64,000 bases of DNA from Oscillospiraceae bacterium (GCA_017540565.1 JAFYAU010000008.1:124001-188000); one strand, 5' to 3'. Shown: positions 36,942 to 46,220, counted from the first letter of the stretch. Notes: generated by a model from the letters alone, not told the origin. A program made the numbers and translations.

Positions 36942-36954
36942 AGGAGAGAGAGAC

Positions 36955-37959
36955 ATGGAACAGGAGAGACGGCCGGTCATTTTTTCGGGGATACAGCCCA
37001 GCGGCGAGCTGACGCTCGGATCCTACATCGGGGCCATCAAGAACTGGGTGGAACTGGCGGAGGACTACGACTGCTTCTACTGCATCGTGGACATGCACGC
37101 CATCACCGTGCGCCAGGTGCCGGCGGATCTGCGCCGCCGGACGGTGGAGCAGCTGGCCCAGTACATCGCCTGCGGACTGGATCCGCAGAAGAACACCATC
37201 TTCATCCAGAGCCACGTGCCCGCCCATGCGGAACTGGCATGGATCCTCAACTGCTATACCATGTTCGGCGAGCTGGGACGCATGACCCAGTTCAAGGACA
37301 AGTCCGCGAAGAACGCGGAGAACATCAATGCCGGGCTGTTCGACTATCCCGTGCTGATGGCGGCGGACATCCTGCTGTATCAGGCGGATCTGGTGCCCGT
37401 CGGCGACGACCAGCGGCAGCATGTGGAGCTGACGAGGGACATCGCGGAGCGCTTCAACGGCGTATACGGCGACGTGTTCCGCATCCCGCAGACCTTCAAT
37501 CCGAAGGTTGGAGCGAGGATCATGAGCCTCACCTCCCCGGAGAACAAGATGTCCAAGTCGGACAAGGATCCGGGCGGCTGCATCTACATCATGCAGAAGC
37601 CGGAGGACATCATGCGCAGCTTCAAGCGCGCAGTCACCGACAGCGAGACCTGCGTCCGCTACGATCCCGTGAACAAGAAGGGCATCTCCAACCTGATGCA
37701 GATCTACTCCGTTGCGACGGGCAAGAGCTTCGAGACCATCGAGTCGGAGTTCACCGGCAAGGGCTACGGGGAGTTCAAGCCGGCGGTCGGCGAAGCCGTG
37801 GTCGAGATGCTGCGGCCCATCCGCGAGGAGGCGACCCGCCTGATGGCGGACAAGGCCTATCTCGAGAGCGTGTACCGCGAGGGCGCGGAGCGCGCGGCTT
37901 ATACCGCCGCCCGGACCCTGCGCAAGGTCCAGAAGAAAGTGGGATTCATCCCCAGATAA
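36955..37959 (+). CDS. trpS: Tryptophanyl-tRNA synthetase
   Basis: 334 residues, the usual bacterial TrpRS length. Class I motifs: HIGH-equivalent IFSGIQPSGELTLGSYIGAI near the N-terminus and KMSKS in PENKMSKSDKDPGG. Other blocks: TMFGELGRMTQFKDKS and DQRQHVELTRDIAERFN. It charges tRNA-Trp. AAGGAGAG precedes the ATG by 6 nt. The 13-nt gap leaves no room for a T-box leader of its own. Confidence 0.96.
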   Translation: MEQERRPVIFSGIQPSGELTLGSYIGAIKNWVELAEDYDCFYCIVDMHAITVRQVPADLRRRTVEQLAQYIACGLDPQKNTIFIQSHVPAHAELAWILNCYTMFGELGRMTQFKDKSAKNAENINAGLFDYPVLMAADILLYQADLVPVGDDQRQHVELTRDIAERFNGVYGDVFRIPQTFNPKVGARIMSLTSPENKMSKSDKDPGGCIYIMQKPEDIMRSFKRAVTDSETCVRYDPVNKKGISNLMQIYSVATGKSFETIESEFTGKGYGEFKPAVGEAVVEMLRPIREEATRLMADKAYLESVYREGAERAAYTAARTLRKVQKKVGFIPR

Positions 37960-37975
37960 CCGGAGAAAGAGAAAG

Positions 37976-38013
37976 ACAGCCTGCCGCACCAGATGTACGG
38001 CAGGCTGTTTTTG
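37976..38013 (+). terminator. Terminator after trpS
   Basis: An 11-bp perfect stem (ACAGCCTGCCG) with an 11-nt loop, followed by TTTTTG. Confidence 0.88.
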
Positions 38014-38022
38014 TGTTTCATG

Positions 38023-38247
38023 TTACAGGACGAAATCCTCTTCCGCGTACGCTTTCGGCGCGAATCTCGCCGGAGGGGGATCGGGCTCGCGCTTGGTGGG
38101 GTCGTACGCGAAGCGGCGGCAGCTGTCGTCCGCGTCGGATATCCCGTGGGCGAGGCAGATCATGGTGCCGGCGGCATCCAGGCGGGTGCCGTGCAGGCAG
38201 TATTCGCAGCGGGGGGGACGGCGTTTGTCAAAAAGCATCGGTCTCAT
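38023..38247 (-). CDS. Small Cys-motif protein, unknown function
   Basis: 74 residues. Cysteines are arranged CEYC near 14-17, then ICLAHG and DSCRRF, consistent with a small zinc-binding fold (three or four Cys plus a His). The C-terminal half is Pro/Arg-rich (YDPTKREPDPPPARFAPK). I do not recognise a characterised family, though short proteins with an RPPRCEYC start seem to recur in Oscillospirales. It lies 49 nt downstream of pepF on the same strand and could be co-transcribed. Confidence 0.65.
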   Translation of the reverse strand: MRPMLFDKRRPPRCEYCLHGTRLDAAGTMICLAHGISDADDSCRRFAYDPTKREPDPPPARFAPKAYAEEDFVL

Positions 38248-38296
38248 CTCCTGCGGTCATTATACTACGGGCGCGCCGCGGGCGCAAGGGATGCGC

Positions 38297-40102
38297 TCAC
38301 TCCGCGGTGAGTTCCTCCATCTCGTCGATCAGTTCACCGAACAGGTCGAGAGCCTTCTGGACCGGCTCGGGGGAGGACATGTCCACACCGGCGGTCTTCA
38401 GCAGCTCGATCGGGGTGGCGCTGCAGCCTCCGGACAGGAAGCGGAGATAGTCCGCCACCGCAGGTTCTCCCTGCTCCTGAATGCGCCTGGACAGCGCAAT
38501 GGCGGCGGAGAAGCCGGTAGCGTACTGGAAGACGTAATAGTCGTAGTAGAAGTGCGGGATGCGCATCCACTCGCAGTCGATCTCGGGATCCAGTACGATA
38601 TCCGGCCCGAAATACAGGCGGTTGAGCTTCCGGTACTCTTCATTGAGCACCTGCCTCGTCAGGGTAACGCCCTCCTGTTCCAGACGGCCGATGATCATCT
38701 CAAACTCGGCGAACATGGTCTGCCGGTACAGGGTGGAGCGGTACTGCTCCAGGAAGTGGTTGATCAGGGCGGCCCGCTGTTTCCTGTCCTGCGTCCTGCC
38801 CAGCAGGTACTGCATCAGCAGCGCCTCGTTGCAGGTGGAGGCGACCTCGGCCACGAAGATCACGTAATCGTGGTTGATCACGGGCTGGTTCCTGTTGGAC
38901 AGATAGCTGTGGATGGCGTGCCCCATCTCGTGGGCCAGCGTGAACTGGCTGTCCAGCGTGCCACTGTAGTTCAGCAGCACGTAGGGATGGACCATGGCGC
39001 CGGCGGAGTAGGCGCCGCTGCGCTTGCCGGCGTTCTCGTACACGTCGATCCAGCGGCTGTCGAAGCCCTCCTTCAGAATGGAGCGGTATTCCTCCCCCAT
39101 GCACGCCAGGGCGTCGTACACGGTCTGCTTGGCCTGTTCGAACGGGATGTTCTCCGACGTGCCGGGGATCAGCGGGGTGTAGAGGTCATACATATGCAGC
39201 TCGCCGACTCCGAGCAGTTTCTTCCGCAGGGCGACGTACCGTTCCATCTTGTCCATGTTCGCGTGTACGGTGTCGATCAGGTTGGTGTACACGCTGACGG
39301 GAACCTCCGTACGGAACAGGGAGGCCTCCAGAGAGGAGCCGAAATGGCGCGCCTGGGCGAAAAAGCGGCGCTGCTTGACCTCTGCCTGCTGGACGGCCGC
39401 AACGGTGTTGCCGAAGGCGTCGTACGTGTGATACAGGGTCTCGAAGGCGGACTTCCTCAGAGCGCGGTCGGGGCTCTCCATCAGGGAGATGTACGTGCCG
39501 TGGGTCAGGGGATGCGCCTGGCCGCTGCCGTCCACCGCGTCGGGGAACGTCAGGTCGGCGTTGTTGAACAGGCCGTAGATGTCGCCGGGGGCGTTGGCCA
39601 TCTCTCCGGCGGACGCCAGAAGGGCCTCCTTTTCCCGGTCGAGGGTGTGGGGACGCATGCGCAGGACGGAATCCAGATAGCGGCGGTACTTTTCCAGACG
39701 CGGTTCTTCCCTGAGGAAGGAGGGGATCACGTCCTCGTTCAGAGAAAGCAGTTCCGGCGTCTCGAAGGCCGTGGCGGCGCGGATCGCCACCAGCGTCGAG
39801 GCGATCCTGCCCATCCTTGCCTGATTCTCCGGAACGCGGGTGTCCGTGTCCGACAGGCGCTGGGCGTAATTGTACAGATTCTCGACCAGGAGCGTGATCT
39901 GCTCCGTCAGGTCTCCGAAGGCCAGCAGGGTCCCGGCGGACTCGCCCAGCCTGCCCTCGAAGGAGGCGGCTTCGCGGATCTTCTCCTTCAGCAGTTCGTG
40001 GTCGGCTTCCCAGGCTTCCGCGGTGGGATACAGGTCCTCGATGGCCCATGTGTCTTTTTCCGGGATCTCCGCGCGTTCGCGGATACGTTTTTCAGCAGAC
40101 AT
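38297..40102 (-). CDS. pepF: Oligoendopeptidase F (M3 family)
   Basis: 601 residues from ATG 40102, with AAGGAG 9 nt upstream; a longer reading from 40120 would include that ribosome site and is rejected. Zinc motif HEMGHAIHS (HExxH) with the downstream family block EVASTCNEALL providing the third ligand. The N-terminal PepF domain begins RAEIPEKDTWAIEDLYPT. A cytosolic metallopeptidase degrading peptides of roughly 7-17 residues, fitting the oligopeptide importer at the end of the window. Confidence 0.94.
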   Translation of the reverse strand: MSAEKRIRERAEIPEKDTWAIEDLYPTAEAWEADHELLKEKIREAASFEGRLGESAGTLLAFGDLTEQITLLVENLYNYAQRLSDTDTRVPENQARMGRIASTLVAIRAATAFETPELLSLNEDVIPSFLREEPRLEKYRRYLDSVLRMRPHTLDREKEALLASAGEMANAPGDIYGLFNNADLTFPDAVDGSGQAHPLTHGTYISLMESPDRALRKSAFETLYHTYDAFGNTVAAVQQAEVKQRRFFAQARHFGSSLEASLFRTEVPVSVYTNLIDTVHANMDKMERYVALRKKLLGVGELHMYDLYTPLIPGTSENIPFEQAKQTVYDALACMGEEYRSILKEGFDSRWIDVYENAGKRSGAYSAGAMVHPYVLLNYSGTLDSQFTLAHEMGHAIHSYLSNRNQPVINHDYVIFVAEVASTCNEALLMQYLLGRTQDRKQRAALINHFLEQYRSTLYRQTMFAEFEMIIGRLEQEGVTLTRQVLNEEYRKLNRLYFGPDIVLDPEIDCEWMRIPHFYYDYYVFQYATGFSAAIALSRRIQEQGEPAVADYLRFLSGGCSATPIELLKTAGVDMSSPEPVQKALDLFGELIDEMEELTAE

Positions 40103-40128
40103 GGCAGTTTCTCCTTGCATTGATATGA

Positions 40129-40158
40129 GCCGCCCAGGGTCCGGGGACCGCAGGCGGC
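40129..40158 (-). other. Hairpin between coaX and pepF
   Basis: GCCGCC/GGCGGC outer arms with an inner GGTCC/GGACC helix in the 62-nt gap. No U-tract on the minus strand, so probably not a terminator. Confidence 0.4.
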
Positions 40159-40164
40159 ATGTTG

Positions 40165-40938
40165 TTATTTTTTCACGTTCTTCCGGTAGATCATGCCCAG
40201 CCCCCGCAGGAGCAGGTACTTGTCAAAGGTGATGTCGTGACGGCAGTAGGGGACGATCTTCCCGGCGATGCCGCCGGTGGCGACCAGGCTGCACTTTTCG
40301 CCCAGTTCCTCCTCGAAGCGGTCGATCATCCCGTCGATCATCGAGGCGGCGCCGAAGACGGCTCCGCTCTGCATGCTTTCCAGGGTCATCGTGTTGATGA
40401 CCTTTTTCGGCGCTTCCAGGGGCACCTGCTGCAGCAGGCTGGTCCCGCTGGCCAGGGCGTTGAGAGACAGTCCGACGCCGGGGACGATGGATCCGCCGAT
40501 GTAGTTCCCGTTCCGGTCCACCACGGTGATGGTTGTCGCCGTGCCCATGTCCAGCACGATCACGGGCAGGGGATAGGAGGACATGGCGGCCACGCTGTCG
40601 GCCACGAGGTCGCTCCCCAGGGAGGAGGGGTTCTCGATCATGATGTTAAGGCCGGTCTTCACGCCGCTGCCCACGATGAGGGCGCGCAGGCCGAAGACCT
40701 TTTCCACGGCAATGCGGAACAGGTTGGTCAGCGGGGGAACGACGGAGGAGATGACCGCGCCTTCGAAGGCGTTCAGATCGATGTGACTGTATTCAAGAAT
40801 GGTCTTCATGTCCGCTCCGTATTCGTACTCCGTCTTCTTCAGATCGGAGGTGATGCGGAACGTCTCCACGGGGGTCAGGCTGTCGTCCAGACAGCCGATC
40901 ACGACGTTGGAATTGCCAATGTCGATGGCGAGAAGCAT
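40165..40938 (-). CDS. coaX: Type III pantothenate kinase
   Basis: 257 residues from ATG 40938 (GGGAGG upstream). ASKHA-fold motifs: MLLAIDIGNSNVVIG at the N-terminus, DLVADSVAAMSSYP, LDMGTATTITVVD and GGSIVPGVGLSLNAL. It phosphorylates pantothenate, the first step of coenzyme A synthesis; type III enzymes need a monovalent cation and are not CoA-inhibited. Upstream of pepF on the minus strand. Confidence 0.94.
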   Translation of the reverse strand: MLLAIDIGNSNVVIGCLDDSLTPVETFRITSDLKKTEYEYGADMKTILEYSHIDLNAFEGAVISSVVPPLTNLFRIAVEKVFGLRALIVGSGVKTGLNIMIENPSSLGSDLVADSVAAMSSYPLPVIVLDMGTATTITVVDRNGNYIGGSIVPGVGLSLNALASGTSLLQQVPLEAPKKVINTMTLESMQSGAVFGAASMIDGMIDRFEEELGEKCSLVATGGIAGKIVPYCRHDITFDKYLLLRGLGMIYRKNVKK

Positions 40939-41013
40939 GGCTGTATCCTCCCGGTGCAGCGGATCTCGGCAGGGAAAAGCCTGCCGGACGTGGCTCATTA
41001 TATCAGAAATCGG

Positions 41014-41844
41014 TCAGGAATCAAGCGCGGAAGGCCCGCAGACGAGCAGCAGGAAGGAGAAGGTGACGTCCAGCCTCTCGAGCCGCTCCAGCCGGTCCAG
41101 TCCCTCCCGGGGCGTCCTTTTGGCGTAGGGAGTCATGGAGAAGAGGTCACGGATGGCGCCGGGGGAGTCCAGCGCGAAGGGGTACTCCACCCGGACCCGG
41201 TCCCGTTCGTCAAAGCCGGCGAGCCGGTGCTTGTCCTCGCGGTTGCGGTAGGGTTCGTCGTAGACCGCCTGCTTGAGTTCCCACAGATGGTCCGCTCCCG
41301 GAACGGCCCGGATGACGAGACCGCGGGGGGAGAGGACCCTGAGAAACTCCTCCGCCGGAGCGGGGGCGAAAAGGGACAGGATCAGATCGGCAGCGCCGTC
41401 CGCAACGGGAAGGCGGTAGCTGTTGGCGGTCACATAGCGGACGGAGCGGTCCCTGCCCGCGGCGTAACGGGTGGCGGCCTTGGAGATGTCCGTCCCGACA
41501 GCCTGCTTCAGCCGTCCGGCATCCCGGAGGGCAGCGGCGGCCGCCCGTGTGTAGTAGCCCTCGCCGCAGCCGGCATCCAGCAGGGAAAGACCGTCCCGGC
41601 CTTCGGTCAGAGACAGGAGCAGCCGGCACAGCGCATCCCGCAGGAGGGCGTATGCGCCGCTTTCCAGAAAACGGCGCCGGGCGGCGACCATGTCCCGGTC
41701 GTCCCCGATGTACTTTCCGCTCCGGCTTCCCGTCAGCAGATTGCAGTAGCCGCTGGCGGCAAGATCGAAGCTGTGCCCGTTCGGACACCTCATGGCGCGG
41801 TCCGCCTCCGTCAGAGGGGCGGCGCAGACATGGCATATAAGCAT
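41014..41844 (-). CDS. RlmA-like 23S rRNA (guanine-N1) methyltransferase
   Basis: 276 residues. N-terminal zinc finger CHVCAAPL...MRCPNGHSFD (CxxC, C, H) followed by the family block GYCNLL. The SAM-binding Rossmann core has LLDAGCGEGYYTRA and VGTDISKAATRYAA. RlmA-type enzymes methylate N1 of G745/G748 in 23S rRNA and some give macrolide/tylosin tolerance; the exact position cannot be told from the sequence. Start ATG 41844 with CGGAGG about 10 nt upstream. Confidence 0.86.
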   Translation of the reverse strand: MLICHVCAAPLTEADRAMRCPNGHSFDLAASGYCNLLTGSRSGKYIGDDRDMVAARRRFLESGAYALLRDALCRLLLSLTEGRDGLSLLDAGCGEGYYTRAAAAALRDAGRLKQAVGTDISKAATRYAAGRDRSVRYVTANSYRLPVADGAADLILSLFAPAPAEEFLRVLSPRGLVIRAVPGADHLWELKQAVYDEPYRNREDKHRLAGFDERDRVRVEYPFALDSPGAIRDLFSMTPYAKRTPREGLDRLERLERLDVTFSFLLLVCGPSALDS

Positions 41845-41860
41845 GGCTCGTGCACCTCCG

Positions 41861-41890
41861 AAAAAGACGCGGCCGCAGGAAGCGGCCGCG
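41861..41890 (-). terminator. Terminator of the molybdoenzyme gene
   Basis: A 9-bp GC stem (CGCGGCCGC, loop AGGAA); on the minus strand it is followed by TCTTTTT. Confidence 0.8.
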
Positions 41891-41914
41891 CCGATGTCAT
41901 GGTTTCCGCCGGAT

Positions 41915-44656
41915 TCAGGCGCCGTCCGCGCCGTCCGGGATCAGCCAGCCCTCCAGGCAGACGCCGGCGGCGGGGTCGATCTTTCTGGCGAAGGCTTCGG
42001 GGTAGTCCCGCTTCCAGCCTTCCATCTCTTCATCCGTCACCTTTTCCACCTGGACAAGGAAGCCGGAGACCGCCATGCCGGTGGCGTTCTTGGAAAGATT
42101 GCCGGTGGGCGTGATCGTGTTGATGGCGCCGCCGCGGTCCAGCCAGCCGGGGATGATGGGATCCAGACGGCTGCCGTGGTCCACATAGCAGGTGTTGGGG
42201 ATCAGCCGCTCGGTCACGTACGCGCCGCACAGCACGATGCCCTTTTCATTGAATACCTTGACGATGTCCCCGTGCCTGATCCCGCGCTTTTCCGCCTCGC
42301 TGGTGTGCATCCAGCAGGGCTCGTACTGATAACCGTCCTTGCCGCGGATCTTCATGGTCTCCACTTCGCGGTTCCAGATGATGTCGTCGCACTGGCAGTG
42401 CATGCGCCACCGCCCGTGGTTGGACATGCAGAGCAGGGGATATTCGCCGGCCCGCTCGGAGGACAGGCGCTCGTCATGGGTCTCCCCCTTCTCGATCCAG
42501 TGGGGGACCGGAGGACGCTCCGGGTCGTCCGGCAGATGCCGGGCGAGATCCGTGGAGTAATATTCCAGTTTTCCGGTGGGGGTGGTCAGAGGATTCGCCG
42601 CGGGATCCCTGTAGAAATCGTACAGGCCGGCAGGCAGTTTTTCCACTTCCTCCCTGGGTTTGCAGGGGACGACAAAGATCTTCTGCTTCTGGAAATCCTC
42701 CCAGGACAGATAGTCCTCGCATCCGGTGGCCTTGTAGAAGAAGCGCACCCGCTCCTCCTCCGTCAGATCGCCGGTATAGGCCTTAACGTATTCCGGACCG
42801 AGCTTTTCGGCAACCTTGACGCACACGTCGAAGTCGGAGAGCGACTCGCCGATGGGATCGCAGCAGGGATCCGTCTTGTATACGGACACGAAGTTGCCGC
42901 TGGACAGGTCGTTGCCCAGCTCGTGCATTTCGTGCTTGGTGGCCACGGGGAAGATGATGTCGGCGAAGTAGCAGTCGTTCTCCAGCCAGGGGTGCTGCGC
43001 GACGATGCACTCGATGGACTCATGCTGATAGGCCTTGGCGGAAAGATTGCCGTGATTCCAGCAGGTGACCTGGCACGGGGCGTCCGTCCAGATCATGTGC
43101 ACGCGGCTCAGGCCGGGACGGGGGTACTGCATCTCCTGGAACTGGTACTGCTGGGTGGGGAAGCGGTAGTTGCCGGCCGTTGCCTGCTGGCTCGAGGAGA
43201 AGCACTGCAGTCCGCGCCATTCCGCGTGGCCCTCCAGGATCGCCCGGTGCACCATGGTGCGGGGGATGAACTGCTGGGGAGCGGGCAGCTCCCTGAACAG
43301 ATCCACCAGTTCCGGCGCGCGTTTGGCCTGGACGGGATTCACGATGAACCGCTTCATGTTGATGTGCGGAGCGACGTCGCCGTCCACCGGGCGGAGCGCG
43401 TCGCAGATATGGGGCATCATGGGAGTGAACTTTCCCTGGTAGGGGACGGGATAGTCCCTGTTCCAGAGGCTCCACTCGAGCATCTTGGCCTGATGGACGC
43501 CGGGCCGGCCGAGTCCCTGCATGCCGAGGAGCATGACCTCCAGGCGGGCGGGCTCGCTGGAATACGGCCCGCGGATGTAGCAGCCGCCGTTGCCGTGGAT
43601 GATGCTGGTGGTGTCCTTCGCCCACTTGCGGGCAAGCGCCTTGATGGTATAGACGGGGATGCCGCATTTTTCGCTGGCCCACTCCGGCGTCTTGGGCACG
43701 CCGTCCTCATCGCCCATGACATATTCCACGAATTTGTCGAATCCGTAGGCGTGGGTGGCGATGTAATCCTTGTCGTAGGTATCCTCCTTCAGCCAGATAT
43801 AGGCGATGGCCAGCTGAAGGGCGGCGTCGGTGTTCGGGAAGATGGGGATCCACTTGTCCGCGTGCACGGCCGCACCGTAGTTCAGGTCGGGGCAGATGTA
43901 GACGCTCTTGAGCCCGATCTCCGTCAGCCAGTAGCACAGCCGGCTGGGCATGTGGCTCACCACGCCCAGGGGGGTGGTCTCCGGATCGCAGCCCCAGAAC
44001 AGCAGCATGTCGGCGTTCTGCGCGATATCCGGATACAGGTTCGTCTGAGGGGCCATCTCGCCCACAGGCTCACAGCCCCATACGTATTTGGCTCCCCAGA
44101 ACCAGCCTTCCCAGCTGTCGGCGTTGCGCATCTGGAGCGTATAGCCGCCCATGAGGCTCAGCAGGCGGTTGGGACAGCCGTGGCTCGGAGAGACGTTCTT
44201 GCCCTCGCCGTGCATGTCCGCCTGGCATAGCACGGCCTCCGGACCGTATTTTTCCTTTACCCTGCGCAGCTCGTCGGCTACCAGCTGGGCGGCTTCGTCC
44301 CAGGAGATGCGCACGTATTTGCTCTTGCCCCGGTTCTGCGGATTGCGCTCGCCGTTGGGATCCCAGTCCACCCGCTTGAGCGGCCAGGAGACCCGGTTGG
44401 GGGAGTAGACCCTGGACTTGTAGGTCAGGCCCAGAGGGGAGATGGTGACGCGGTCGGGCGCGGAGAAGGTGCTTCCCCTGGCCTCGATGGTCCACGGGTT
44501 GCAGTTGGCGTCCGTATGCTCCTTGTCATAGAAATACGGACGGATCCTGGTGATGCGCCCGTCGTTGGAGTCCACTTCGCAGGGGGCTCCCGATTCCGGC
44601 CCCATCAGGCTGAAGCTGACGATGTTCTTCTTATCCGGTGTGAATCTGCCGCTCAT
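41915..44656 (-). CDS. Transhydroxylase-like molybdopterin enzyme (DMSO-reductase superfamily)
   Basis: 913 residues from ATG 44656 (AAGGAGG 9 nt upstream). No N-terminal CxxC Fe-S motif, as in the large subunit of pyrogallol-phloroglucinol transhydroxylase of Pelobacter. Similarity to that enzyme is strong by eye: WTIEARGSTFSAPDRV, DWDPNGERNPQ, RISWDEA, ADSWEGWFWGAKYVWG and LLFWGCDPETT. Its Mo-ligand Ser and catalytic Asp correspond to Ser181 and Asp180, and its active-site His to His159. It should bind bis-MGD and act on a phenolic or related substrate. No Fe-S small subunit is encoded alongside, and there is no Tat signal. Substrate is inference only. Catechol dehydroxylases are the main alternative. 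Confidence 0.85.
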   Translation of the reverse strand: MSGRFTPDKKNIVSFSLMGPESGAPCEVDSNDGRITRIRPYFYDKEHTDANCNPWTIEARGSTFSAPDRVTISPLGLTYKSRVYSPNRVSWPLKRVDWDPNGERNPQNRGKSKYVRISWDEAAQLVADELRRVKEKYGPEAVLCQADMHGEGKNVSPSHGCPNRLLSLMGGYTLQMRNADSWEGWFWGAKYVWGCEPVGEMAPQTNLYPDIAQNADMLLFWGCDPETTPLGVVSHMPSRLCYWLTEIGLKSVYICPDLNYGAAVHADKWIPIFPNTDAALQLAIAYIWLKEDTYDKDYIATHAYGFDKFVEYVMGDEDGVPKTPEWASEKCGIPVYTIKALARKWAKDTTSIIHGNGGCYIRGPYSSEPARLEVMLLGMQGLGRPGVHQAKMLEWSLWNRDYPVPYQGKFTPMMPHICDALRPVDGDVAPHINMKRFIVNPVQAKRAPELVDLFRELPAPQQFIPRTMVHRAILEGHAEWRGLQCFSSSQQATAGNYRFPTQQYQFQEMQYPRPGLSRVHMIWTDAPCQVTCWNHGNLSAKAYQHESIECIVAQHPWLENDCYFADIIFPVATKHEMHELGNDLSSGNFVSVYKTDPCCDPIGESLSDFDVCVKVAEKLGPEYVKAYTGDLTEEERVRFFYKATGCEDYLSWEDFQKQKIFVVPCKPREEVEKLPAGLYDFYRDPAANPLTTPTGKLEYYSTDLARHLPDDPERPPVPHWIEKGETHDERLSSERAGEYPLLCMSNHGRWRMHCQCDDIIWNREVETMKIRGKDGYQYEPCWMHTSEAEKRGIRHGDIVKVFNEKGIVLCGAYVTERLIPNTCYVDHGSRLDPIIPGWLDRGGAINTITPTGNLSKNATGMAVSGFLVQVEKVTDEEMEGWKRDYPEAFARKIDPAAGVCLEGWLIPDGADGA

Positions 44657-44742
44657 GGCACGGACCTCCTTGTGGGAAGACGTCCCCGGACCCTTTCCCG
44701 CCGCCGCGGGGCGGAGTCCCGGCGTCACGTTTATTCCTCTAC

Positions 44743-44748
44743 ATTATA
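44743..44748 (-). promoter_or_regulatory. Possible -10 of the molybdoenzyme promoter
   Basis: A perfect TATAAT on the minus strand (44748-44743), about 87 nt before the start codon. The -35 (TTTCCC at 44771-44766, 17-nt spacer) is poor, so activation may be needed. Confidence 0.4.
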
Positions 44749-44792
44749 GTGTTCCCGACCGCCGGGGGAAAGAGCAAATACACCGGATTTTA

Positions 44793-44842
44793 ACAACCGA
44801 AAGGTTGTAAAGGACCAGAACGCTTTCCCTCCTGAGGGAAAG
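44793..44842. repeat. Two inverted repeats in the molybdoenzyme-thiolase intergenic region
   Basis: ACAACC-GAAA-GGTTGT at 44793-44808 and CTTTCCCT-CCTG-AGGGAAAG at 44823-44842. They lie between the two divergent promoters, the second ending 21 nt upstream of the thiolase -35. Candidate operator sites; no U-tract makes either a convincing terminator. Confidence 0.45.
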
Positions 44843-44863
44843 AAAAAAAGGAAGGGGAAAGGG

Positions 44864-44894
44864 TTGACATTGGTACTGTTCCAAGGTTTATAAT
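44864..44894 (+). promoter_or_regulatory. Promoter of the thiolase-SDR operon
   Basis: TTGACA at 44864-44869 and TATAAT at 44889-44894 with a 19-nt spacer. Both hexamers are consensus, the spacer is long, which often goes with regulated promoters. Confidence 0.75.
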
Positions 44895-44975
44895 TTTTCT
44901 GTCTGGAAAACCGGCGGAAACAGCCGGAAAGCCGCAGAGATCCGGCGATGCCGGATGACATTACAGGAGGAAAGT

Positions 44976-46220
44976 ATGAAAGACGTTGTAATCGTAGAAG
45001 CGTGCCGTACCGCGGTAGGCAAGATGGGGGGATCCCTGAAGCCCCTGAGCGCGTACGACCTGGCCTGCGCCGTACTGAAGGGCGTGCTTGACAGAAGCGG
45101 GATTGACCCGAAGGAGATCGACGAGGTTGTCATGGGTCACTGCCGCCAGACGTCCGACGATCCGAACATCGCGCGCGTGGCCGCCCTCGAGGTGGGCATT
45201 CCCGACACGACGCCCGCGTACACGGTCATGAGGCAGTGCGCCTCCGGCATGACCGCCGTCGCCAACGCCGCCATGAGCATCATGTGCGGGCAGAACGACG
45301 TGTGCATCGCCGGCGGAACCGAGAGCATGTCCAACGCCGTGTTCTATATCCGCAACGCCCGGTGGGGCGTGGGCACCGGCAACACCGAACTGGTGGACGC
45401 CCTGACGGAGGGTCAGTTCCGCAGCCAGCCCATGGAGATGTACGGCAAGTACAACATGGGCGTCACCGCAGAGAATATCGCTCAGACGCTGGGTATCACC
45501 CGGCAGGAGCAGGACGAGTTCTCCTACACCAGCCAACACCGCGCGGCGGACGCCATCGCGGCCGGCCGGTTCAAGGATGAGATCGTCCCCGTGACGGTTC
45601 CCCAGGGCAGGAAAAAGCCCCCGATCGTCTTCGATACCGACGAGTTCCCCAGAGAGACCACCATGGAGGGCCTGGCGAAGCTGAAGCCCTGCTTCAACAT
45701 GCAGCTGGACGATGACGGACGTCTGTTCAATTCCTCCGAACTCATGGGTACGGTCACCGCCGCATCCTCCTCCGGCCGCAACGACGGCGCGTCCGCGATG
45801 CTGCTGATGAGCGCCGAGAAGGCGCAGGAACTGGGGATGAAGCCCATGGCAGTGATCCGGGGCATCGGCACGGCGGGCTGCGATCCGCGGCTGATGGGAC
45901 TCGGCCCTGTCGGAGCCGTTCCCAAGGCGCTGAAGAACGCCGGCCTGACCGACGACGATATCGGCCTGATCGAGCTCAACGAGGCCTTTGCCGCCCAGGC
46001 GCTCGGCTGTATCAAGCAGCTGGGCTGGGAGAACAAGATGGACATCATCAACGTCAACGGCGGCGCCATCGCGCTGGGCCATCCCGTGGGATCTTCCGGC
46101 TGCCGCATCATCGTGTCCCTGGTGCACGAGATGAAGCGCCGCGGCGTGCGCTACGGTCTGGCCACGCTCTGCATCGCCGGCGGCATGGGCCAGGCGGTCG
46201 TCGTGGAGCTCTGCCAGTAA
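44976..46220 (+). CDS. Acetyl-CoA acetyltransferase (thiolase)
   Basis: 414 residues from ATG 44976 (AGGAGG 5 nt upstream). Catalytic Cys in VMRQCASGMTAVANA, His in NGGAIALGHPVGSSG and second Cys in TLCIAGGMGQA. GKMGGSLKPLSAYDLA is the usual start. Either condenses two acetyl-CoA or cleaves a 3-oxoacyl-CoA. Highly biased codon use (GGC, GCC, AAG) suggests strong expression. Co-transcribed with the SDR gene 77 nt downstream. Confidence 0.92.
   Translation: MKDVVIVEACRTAVGKMGGSLKPLSAYDLACAVLKGVLDRSGIDPKEIDEVVMGHCRQTSDDPNIARVAALEVGIPDTTPAYTVMRQCASGMTAVANAAMSIMCGQNDVCIAGGTESMSNAVFYIRNARWGVGTGNTELVDALTEGQFRSQPMEMYGKYNMGVTAENIAQTLGITRQEQDEFSYTSQHRAADAIAAGRFKDEIVPVTVPQGRKKPPIVFDTDEFPRETTMEGLAKLKPCFNMQLDDDGRLFNSSELMGTVTAASSSGRNDGASAMLLMSAEKAQELGMKPMAVIRGIGTAGCDPRLMGLGPVGAVPKALKNAGLTDDDIGLIELNEAFAAQALGCIKQLGWENKMDIINVNGGAIALGHPVGSSGCRIIVSLVHEMKRRGVRYGLATLCIAGGMGQAVVVELCQ

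Noticed and set aside
36942..36954. T-box leader for trpS
   Set aside because: The gap before trpS is 13 nt; the operon leader before the aminotransferase is about 45 nt, too short for a T-box.
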